Shown in pieces: positions 30,175 to 35,208 of a DNA stretch of 35,208 nt. Source of the DNA: Parcubacteria group bacterium Gr01-1014_33 (lineage in GTDB: Bacteria; Patescibacteriota; Minisyncoccia; Sungbacterales; HO2-52-23); assembly GCA_007376125.1 (NCBI GenBank), contig VMFQ01000003.1:1-35208 (forward strand), written 5' to 3'. The notes under the pieces were generated by a model. The model saw nothing but the letters and a program-made list of their open reading frames with translations, had not been told where the DNA came from and searched no databases. A program made the translations under genes and the position numbers. Every line of letters begins with the position of its first letter. Position 1 is the stretch's first letter.

Positions 30175-30252
30175 CGATGATTTAATTGCGGGTGTGTGTG
30201 TACCGTGGTAGTATGAATATATCCCCCCTGAGGGAAGATATCGAAAAATAAA

Positions 30253-30924
30253 ATGAAGAGGATAGCAACTACAACAGGTAAAGTTATTTCAGTTTTTATA
30301 GGCGCTCCATTTGTTTTCGCGGTAGCTACTTATATTTCAATACTGCTTGGGCAGGTTTTCTTGCGGGCATTTTCTGGCGATATTATATTGCCCGACTGGG
30401 CAATAATAGGTGTGTGGCTTGTCTTGTCTTTAGTCCCTACACTTTTATTTATACATTTATTGTGGCGATACTTTGGGGAAAGATGGTATATTACTGTTTC
30501 CGGGCTCCTAGGAGTTGTGATATTAGTAGGAGGAGCTATTCTTCTTTCAAGCTTGAATTCGGGGCCGCATCGTCCTAATAGAGATACGCGGCGTATTGTT
30601 GATATCAAGCAGATGCAGCTTGCACTTGAGCTTTATTCTGATGGAGACGGCAAAGGCGGATATCCTCCATTGTCGGAAACTTGTCAAGACGCTTCTATTC
30701 TTCAAAATCATCTCTTTCCTAAGTATATTCCAATCATTCCACGAGATCGTCTGGCAGATAGCGGACATCCAAACTATCAGATTGCAGTTTCTTCTGATAG
30801 ACAACAGTATGTGCTTCAAGCGGTACTGGAGGACAAGAAGAGTAGCGTTTTACAATTTCTAGATATTGACGGACAAGTACTTGGCTGTGAGTGTGATGAC
30901 CCTATCTATTGCGCAACACCCTGA
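30253..30924 (+). CDS. Three-TM membrane protein with a type II/IV pilin-like domain
   Basis: Residues 1-105 hold three hydrophobic segments (about 12-38, 47-69, 80-101). After the third comes RDTRRIVDIKQMQLALELY, which matches the N-terminal helix of CPR pseudopilins. A soluble GspG-like part follows: a YPPL turn, IPIIPRDRL, YVLQAVLE and two cysteines near the end (CECDDPIYC). No prepilin-peptidase GFTLIE motif is present, so it is probably a membrane-anchored pilin-like protein and not a processed pilin. It converges on uvrB. A TTGCGG-N17-TAGTAT promoter lies upstream. Confidence 0.75.
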   Translation: MKRIATTTGKVISVFIGAPFVFAVATYISILLGQVFLRAFSGDIILPDWAIIGVWLVLSLVPTLLFIHLLWRYFGERWYITVSGLLGVVILVGGAILLSSLNSGPHRPNRDTRRIVDIKQMQLALELYSDGDGKGGYPPLSETCQDASILQNHLFPKYIPIIPRDRLADSGHPNYQIAVSSDRQQYVLQAVLEDKKSSVLQFLDIDGQVLGCECDDPIYCATP

Positions 30925-30985
30925 TATTTCTTAATCCGATCTCTTATCTTCGCTGTCAATTCGAAATTCATTTCTTTGGCGGTTT
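30906..30985 (-). other. Out-of-frame extra UVR motif after uvrB
   Basis: Directly after the uvrB stop, the neighbouring minus-strand frame reads KTAKEMNFELTAKIRDRIKKYQ and stops at 30906-30908. It copies the final UVR motif of UvrB (KAVKELNFELAAKIRDRIKTYQ) with mostly synonymous differences. A small indel in the A-rich junction near 30986 would join it to uvrB. It overlaps the end of the convergent pilin-like gene by 19 bp. Confidence 0.7.
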
Positions 30986-32941
30986 TTATTTCTTTTGGTA
31001 GGTCTTGATACGATCGCGGATTTTTGCAGCGAGCTCAAAATTAAGCTCCTTAACAGCTTTTTTCATTTCCCGCTCAAGTTCTTTTACAATTTCTTTTGCG
31101 GGGCCTTCCGGGAGGAGGTTTTCTTCTTCGGACGCATCGCCAAGAATTGATTTACGGATTTCTTTTTGAATTTGCGTGGGTGTGATGCCGTGCGCGCGGT
31201 TGTATTGTTCCTGAATTTTTCTGCGCCGGTTGGTTTCGTTGATTGCCGCCTTCATAGAGCCAGTGATGGTGTCGGCATACATAATTACTTTTCCTTGAAT
31301 GTTTCGCGCGGCGCGGCCAATGATTTGTAAAAGCGTAGTCTCGTTTCGCAGAAATCCTTCTTTGTCCGCGTCCAAGATCGCGATAAACGAAACTTCGGGA
31401 AGATCAAGACCTTCGCGCAAAAGATTGATTCCCACAATCACATCGTGTTGCCCGGTGCGGAGTTTTTTTAATACCTCGGGACGCTCAAGCGTTTTTATTT
31501 CCGAATGCATGTATTCGGCGTTAATCCCCGCTTCCTTTAGATATTCCGAAATATCCTCGGCAAGCCGTTTGGTGAGCGCAAGTACAAGAGAACGTTCTTT
31601 TTTTGCAACTCGGTTTTTTATCTCACTAATCACGTCCTGCATTTGATTTTTCGCCGGGCGGATTTCAGTTTCAGGATCAAGGATCCCGGTCGGGCGCACT
31701 AATTGCTCTACAATATATTCTCCTGATTCGCGCAGTTCATACGGTCCCGGAGTCGCAGACACGTAGACGCGGCGGTGTATCCGATCATTAAATTCTTCAA
31801 ATTTCAATGGTCTGTTATCGATTGCGGACGGCAAACGAAATCCGTAATCCACTAACACATTTTTTCGCGCAAAATCCCCGTTATACATCCCGCGGATCTG
31901 GGGAATGGTAACGTGCGACTCGTCAATAAAAACAAGAAAATCATCTCCGTGGGCATAACGGAAATAATCAATCAATGTGTGCGGCGGAGATCCTGTGGCG
32001 CGAAACGATAACTGTCGCGAATAGTTTTCAATGCCATTTACATAGCCGGTGTGCTCAAGCATCTCCATATCAAATTCGGTGCGCTGTTTCAACCGCGCGG
32101 CTTCTAAAATTTTCCCTTCTTTGTTGAGCGCCTCCACCCGTTCTTTTAATTCTTGTTTTATGTTGGCGATTGCGAGCGCAAGGGTATCTTTGGGAGTTAC
32201 AAAATGTTTGGCCGGGAAAACGCGAACAGTTTGTAGGTTGTAGGTTGTAGGTTGTAGGTTTCTTGCTTCGCGGCGCTCAATTGAAGTGATTATACCGCCT
32301 CCTATTGAAACAGCGATTATTTCTTCGCCGTTGGGAAGATAAATTTCAACCGTATTTTCCCGAATCCGAAAATGGCCTTGGCGCGGATCAAGAGGATTCC
32401 GGACATACTGGAGAAGCACGAGATTTTTGGTGAGTTCTTTTTGTGAAATTTTCTGCCCGACGGTAAGTTCAATGGAAACCTTCTCATATTCTTCCGGATC
32501 GCCAACGCCATAGATGCAGGAAACGGACGCGACAATAATCACATCTTTTCGCGTAAGGAGAGATGCGGTGGAGGCGTGGCGCAACGCATCAATTATCTCG
32601 TTTATTTTCGCGTCTTTTTCAATATAGGTGTCGGTTTGGGGGATATATGCTTCGGGCTGGTAGTAGTCGTAGTAAGAGACAAAGTAGTGCACCGCCGCAT
32701 CCGGAAAAAATTCTTTGAACTCTTGGTAGAGCTGGGCGCAAAGCGTTTTATTGGGGGAGATTATAAGCGCCGGCTTTTGCATACGCTCAATCACGTTTGA
32801 CATCGTAAATGTTTTTCCACTGCCGGTAACTCCCAAAAGCGTTTGTTCCATCACTCCCGCACGCAAATTTTCTGCAAGCTGATCTATTGCCTGCGGCTGG
32901 TCGCCGGTAGGGGCGTATTGACTTTTAAGGTGAAATTGCAT
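30986..32941 (-). CDS. uvrB: Excinuclease ABC subunit UvrB
   Basis: UvrB is the damage-verification helicase of nucleotide excision repair. The start is the ATG at 32941 (MQFHLKSQYAPTGDQPQAI); 6 residues of the ORF track are dropped, giving 651. Walker A is GVTGSGKTFT, the beta-hairpin YYDYYQPEAYIPQTDTYIEK, Walker B-like IDESHVT, motif VI QIIGRAARN, and the C-terminal UVR motif ELNFELAAKIRDRI. About 10 residues (NLQPTTYNLQ) in a loop before VRVFPAKHFVTP are encoded by four TTGTAGG heptamers. An additional UVR motif follows out of frame. Confidence 0.96.
   Translation of the reverse strand: MQFHLKSQYAPTGDQPQAIDQLAENLRAGVMEQTLLGVTGSGKTFTMSNVIERMQKPALIISPNKTLCAQLYQEFKEFFPDAAVHYFVSYYDYYQPEAYIPQTDTYIEKDAKINEIIDALRHASTASLLTRKDVIIVASVSCIYGVGDPEEYEKVSIELTVGQKISQKELTKNLVLLQYVRNPLDPRQGHFRIRENTVEIYLPNGEEIIAVSIGGGIITSIERREARNLQPTTYNLQTVRVFPAKHFVTPKDTLALAIANIKQELKERVEALNKEGKILEAARLKQRTEFDMEMLEHTGYVNGIENYSRQLSFRATGSPPHTLIDYFRYAHGDDFLVFIDESHVTIPQIRGMYNGDFARKNVLVDYGFRLPSAIDNRPLKFEEFNDRIHRRVYVSATPGPYELRESGEYIVEQLVRPTGILDPETEIRPAKNQMQDVISEIKNRVAKKERSLVLALTKRLAEDISEYLKEAGINAEYMHSEIKTLERPEVLKKLRTGQHDVIVGINLLREGLDLPEVSFIAILDADKEGFLRNETTLLQIIGRAARNIQGKVIMYADTITGSMKAAINETNRRRKIQEQYNRAHGITPTQIQKEIRKSILGDASEEENLLPEGPAKEIVKELEREMKKAVKELNFELAAKIRDRIKTYQKK
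32231..32258. repeat. TTGTAGG x4 heptamer array inside uvrB
   Basis: Four exact 7-bp units (28 bp) lie in the coding sequence, read on the minus strand as CCTACAA. They encode the NLQPTTYNLQ loop. The same GTAGG-type heptamers occur at 498-571 and 14836-14946. Confidence 0.95.
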
Positions 32942-32988
32942 AAATTTATAGAAAAGCACTTTATATTTACAAATAGGGGAGGAAGAGT

Positions 32989-33351
32989 ATGCCTACAGTG
33001 AGGCGAGTCTATATTGGCTCTTGCGGCAAGTGTCCGGCAGAATACATAAGTGATACAAAAGAGGATGCGTGTCGGCGCGCGCAAGAATGTGAATCAAAAA
33101 AAGAAATGTTTGATTATCAACCGGGGCAATTGGTATTCGTATGCGCGGGATATACCGAGCCTCCCGGAGGTGGATGGCTTGGTGCGATATACTATGCGCG
33201 AGTAAGAATTATTTCAGTTCGTTACGAGAAAGGCTCACATTTTCCCGTATATACGGTTGAGGAGTTTCCCCAAGAGGGGCGGAGTAAAACAATCCTTTAC
33301 CCCTTCGAGGTGAATGGCTATGGCATACGGTTATCACCGAAACTTTCATAG
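32989..33351 (+). CDS. Unknown small cysteine-containing protein
   Basis: I do not recognise this 120-residue protein. The N-terminus has IGSCGKCPAEYI and, after DACRRAQEC, a second cysteine pair, so C12/C15/C28/C34 could bind a metal. The C-terminal half is beta-rich (YQPGQLVFVCAGY, ARVRIISVRYE, FPVYTVEEF), possibly an SH3-like barrel. A good Shine-Dalgarno (AGGAAGAG) precedes the ATG. A terminator follows immediately. It is divergent from uvrB with only 47 bp between the starts. Confidence 0.7.
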   Translation: MPTVRRVYIGSCGKCPAEYISDTKEDACRRAQECESKKEMFDYQPGQLVFVCAGYTEPPGGGWLGAIYYARVRIISVRYEKGSHFPVYTVEEFPQEGRSKTILYPFEVNGYGIRLSPKLS

Positions 33352-33386
33352 AGCTGCCAATACTATACAGTAAGGGTAGCTTTTTT
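33352..33386 (+). terminator. Terminator of the 32989 gene
   Basis: AGCTGCC (33352-33358) pairs with GGTAGCT (33375-33381), including one G-U, with a 16-nt loop and a run of six T. It starts at the base after the stop codon. Confidence 0.7.
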
Positions 33387-33401
33387 CTTTATCAAAAGAA
33401 A

Positions 33402-33410
33402 TGGTATCAT
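33402..33410 (+). promoter_or_regulatory. Extended -10 promoter upstream of ruvA
   Basis: TGG-TATCAT, with an ATG 6 nt downstream (33417) in the same register as the leaderless genes. That ATG opens only a three-codon frame ending in TGA. The ruvA ATG is 55 nt further on, after a heptamer array. Confidence 0.45.
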
Positions 33411-33431
33411 ACATCTATGGAATCTTGATCC

Positions 33432-33466
33432 ATTCATAATTCTTAATTCATGATTCCTGATTCAAG
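33432..33466. repeat. ATTCNNN x5 heptamer array before ruvA
   Basis: Five 7-bp units, ATTCATA, ATTCTTA, ATTCATG, ATTCCTG and ATTCAAG, end 5 bp before the ruvA ATG. They are degenerate relatives of the AATTCCT family near the origin and leave no Shine-Dalgarno. Confidence 0.85.
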
Positions 33467-33471
33467 TACTT

Positions 33472-34053
33472 ATGATTACTATCTTAGAGGGTACAATAGA
33501 ATTCAAAAGTGAAAAGTTTGCGGTAATTAACGTAAGCGGAGTCGGTTATAAAGTATTTGTAAGCAGTGATACGCTCGCAAAAATACCAGAAAAAAACTCA
33601 CCTGTCAAACTCTGGACGCACCAGCATGTGCGGGATGATGCGCTGGAACTTTACGGATTTTTGCACTACGGTGAGTTGGAACTTTTTGAAATGCTGATTT
33701 CCGTTTCCGGAGTGGGGCCAAAGAGCGCGCTCGGAGTGTTGGCAATCGCGCCGGCGGATAGTTTGAAAAAAGCGATTGCCGCGGGAGATTCTTCATATCT
33801 TACGCGCGTATCCGGCATCGGCAGGAAAACCGCCGCAAAAATCGTGATTGAACTGAAAGAGAAAATGGCCGGACGCGGAGTTTCAGTTTCCGCGCCCGAG
33901 CTTAAAGAAGAGGCAGACGCAATAGATGCGCTTGTAGCGCTTGGCTATTCTCCGCGCGAGGCGCGCGAAGCGCTCAATAATGTTTTGCCCGAAATAACAA
34001 GCGTTCAGGAAAAAATTAAGGAGGCGTTAAAAAGGGTAGGGGAAAAGAAATGA
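33472..34053 (+). CDS. ruvA: Holliday junction DNA helicase subunit RuvA
   Basis: RuvA binds Holliday junctions as a tetramer and recruits RuvB. The 193-residue protein has the N-terminal OB fold (MITILEGTIEFKSEKFAVINVSGVGYKV). Two helix-hairpin-helix motifs follow (LISVSGVGPKSALGVL and TRVSGIGRKTAAKIVIELKEKM). The C-terminal domain (ALGYSPREAREALNNV) regulates RuvB. It stands alone here, about 16 kb from ruvB. The stop is TGA. Confidence 0.97.
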   Translation: MITILEGTIEFKSEKFAVINVSGVGYKVFVSSDTLAKIPEKNSPVKLWTHQHVRDDALELYGFLHYGELELFEMLISVSGVGPKSALGVLAIAPADSLKKAIAAGDSSYLTRVSGIGRKTAAKIVIELKEKMAGRGVSVSAPELKEEADAIDALVALGYSPREAREALNNVLPEITSVQEKIKEALKRVGEKK

Positions 34054-34075
34054 CCCACCCAAAGGCAGGTCGTTT

Positions 34076-34507
34076 TCAGGGGGTATAAAAGATTACTTCT
34101 TGTTCTTGAAGGTCAATCAATTCCAGAATGGCAAGAAGAATGCCGCAAAGTTTTCTATAAAAATTGGAATACACATCTGGATGAGATTGCATTGTAATAA
34201 ATTCCGGGTATCTGTCATTAAGCTCATCTTTCAAAATGAGCAGTCTATTGAAAATTGCAATAGTAATATTACTGTGAGCGGTAGAGTTCCAAAGTACCTG
34301 AAGCGCGCGGGTTCGCTCCGCTAACGAATATTCTGTTGATCCAAGAATATACATAAAAGCCAAGATCGCTTCACGAGCCGGTATCTGAAAAATTTTATCT
34401 TCGGGGCGCGTGAACGGCGGCGAAGGTCTTTTGTCCATTGTGATATCGCCTTTTCGGAGGAACTCAAGGGCAAATGCGAGAATATTCGTTGCGGTACATT
34501 CATTCAT
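34076..34507 (-). CDS. Unknown helical protein
   Basis: I do not recognise this 143-residue protein. It is mostly helical with hydrophobic faces (ATNILAFALEFLRKG, EAILAFMYILG, SNFYRKLCGILLAILELIDL) but has no clear TM segment. A strong Shine-Dalgarno (GAGGAGGGAG) lies before the ATG. Its start is only 20 bp from the divergent femX start, so the promoters of the two genes must overlap each other's coding ends. It converges on ruvA with a 22-bp gap. Confidence 0.65.
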   Translation of the reverse strand: MNECTATNILAFALEFLRKGDITMDKRPSPPFTRPEDKIFQIPAREAILAFMYILGSTEYSLAERTRALQVLWNSTAHSNITIAIFNRLLILKDELNDRYPEFITMQSHPDVYSNFYRKLCGILLAILELIDLQEQEVIFYTP

Positions 34508-34527
34508 CTCTTCTCCCTCCTCGTATT

Positions 34528-35208
34528 ATGGATGTAAAAGACCAAAATTATAACTATACTACTACAGCGCGTTCATTCCTGCAATCTCCGGAATGGGAAT
34601 CATTCCAGCATTCTTTGGGGCGGGAGGCACGGCGGATTGCGGGCACGCTTCTGATACGCCATCCCTTGCCCCGCGGCTTCCATTATCTATATTGTCCCCA
34701 TCCCGAATTTCAAGAGGGCGGGCACGCACGCAAATTTTTTAGAGAAGCGGAACAATACGCGCGCAAAGAAAAAAGTATTTTTTTGAAAATTGATCCGAGG
34801 GACGAATTGCGGATTCCGGCGAATTATGAATATAAAAAATCGGATTCTCTTCAGCCAAGAAAAACGGCGCTTCTTGACGTAAAAAAATCGGAAGACGAGA
34901 TTCTCGCATGCATGCATCCGAAAACGCGCTACAATATCCGGCTGGCGGAGAAAAGAGGGGCAACGATAACGAATTACAAATTACAAATTGTGAATTACGA
35001 TACTGGACAAAAAAATCCATTTGAAACATTTTGGAAGTTACTGCAAGAAACCGCAAAACGGGATACATTCCATACTCACGAAAAACGCTACTACGAAAAA
35101 CTTCTGGCGATACATGCGCCGAATTTTTCCAACGAACTTTTCTTTGCAGAGTCTGAAGGGCGGATTCTTGCCGCGGCGCTGATTAATTTTTACCATGCCC
35201 AAAAGGGA
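34528..35208 (+). CDS. FemX/FemAB-family peptidoglycan interpeptide transferase (3' end outside the window)
   Basis: The gene is absent from the ORF track because it runs off the right edge. It starts at ATG 34528 (MDVKDQNYNYTTTARSFLQS) and gives 227 residues. The FemAB fold is indicated by SPEWESFQHSLGREARRIAG, HYLYCPHPEF, the CoA-fold-like helix HPKTRYNIRLAEKRG, and ELFFAESEGRILAAALINFY. Such enzymes add amino acids from aminoacyl-tRNA to the peptidoglycan stem peptide. The stretch ITNYKLQIVNYD after KRGAT is encoded by four heptamers and probably lengthens a loop. Confidence 0.85.
   Translation, partial: MDVKDQNYNYTTTARSFLQSPEWESFQHSLGREARRIAGTLLIRHPLPRGFHYLYCPHPEFQEGGHARKFFREAEQYARKEKSIFLKIDPRDELRIPANYEYKKSDSLQPRKTALLDVKKSEDEILACMHPKTRYNIRLAEKRGATITNYKLQIVNYDTGQKNPFETFWKLLQETAKRDTFHTHEKRYYEKLLAIHAPNFSNELFFAESEGRILAAALINFYHAQKG
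34972..34999. repeat. AATTACA-type heptamers (x4) inside femX
   Basis: Units AATTACA, AATTACA, AATTGTG and AATTACG lie in the coding frame and encode ITNYKLQIVNYD. AATTACA also forms the arms at 16584-16716. Confidence 0.9.

Noticed and set aside
1-35208. tRNA and rRNA genes
   Set aside because: I saw no T-arm (GGTTCRANNCC) in a cloverleaf context and no rRNA sequence.

Overview
The window looks like the replication-origin region of a Candidate Phyla Radiation (Patescibacteria) chromosome, most likely of Parcubacteria type. I infer this from the gene order rpmH-rnpA-yidD-yidC-jag diverging from dnaA-dnaN, the short YidC, the type IV pilus ATPase and pilin-like fold, the many small unrecognised membrane proteins and the absence of biosynthetic genes. 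TGA closes several clear genes (dnaN, ruvA), so the standard bacterial code (table 11) is used and not the UGA-glycine code of some CPR lineages.

Layout. 1-5756: end of a beta-propeller-like gene, the minus-strand block jag-yidC-yidD-rnpA-rpmH, a candidate oriC with three DnaA-box-like sites at 11-bp spacing beside a 7-bp tandem repeat, then dnaA and dnaN. 5797-11808: a class A penicillin-binding protein and a group of unknown, mostly membrane-associated genes in at least two transcription units, separated by an overlapping terminator/promoter. 11920-14017: tyrS, an unknown one-TM protein and a tiny acidic protein. 14343-17759: ruvC, yebC, a PH-domain membrane protein and ruvB. 17747-18153: a perfect-consensus promoter reading away from ruvB into a highly structured 267-nt RNA candidate. 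18151-21062: a PilB-type ATPase bracketed by two copies of a palindromic element, then a DHH-family protein that has lost its catalytic motifs. 21338-26362: a frameshifted lipoprotein, tsaE, an RlmI-like methyltransferase carrying an in-frame palindrome, and polA. 26413-28395: a TumA/TumE-like toxin-antitoxin pair, a small unknown protein and a kinase-like gene cut by a TGA. 28542-35208: holA, rpsT, a membrane protein with a pilin-like domain, uvrB, a small unknown gene, ruvA, another unknown gene and the start of a FemX-type transferase.

Functionally the window is rich in DNA maintenance: DnaA, clamp, delta subunit, Pol I, UvrB and all three Ruv proteins. The Ruv genes are scattered, with ruvC still beside yebC. 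YidC/YidD/Jag serve membrane insertion, and PBP1A plus FemX serve the cell wall.

The most unusual theme is repeats. Heptameric tandem repeats (AATTCCT, TTGTAGG, CGAAGTA and AATTACA types) and long palindromes occupy almost every gene boundary. In at least three genes (uvrB, the RlmI-like gene, femX) they lie in frame inside the coding sequence, and they form the 3' ends of yidC and yidD. Several genes (pbp, tyrS, tumA-like, rpsT, the 9379 gene) have a -10 box only 6-9 nt before the start codon, which suggests leaderless mRNAs.
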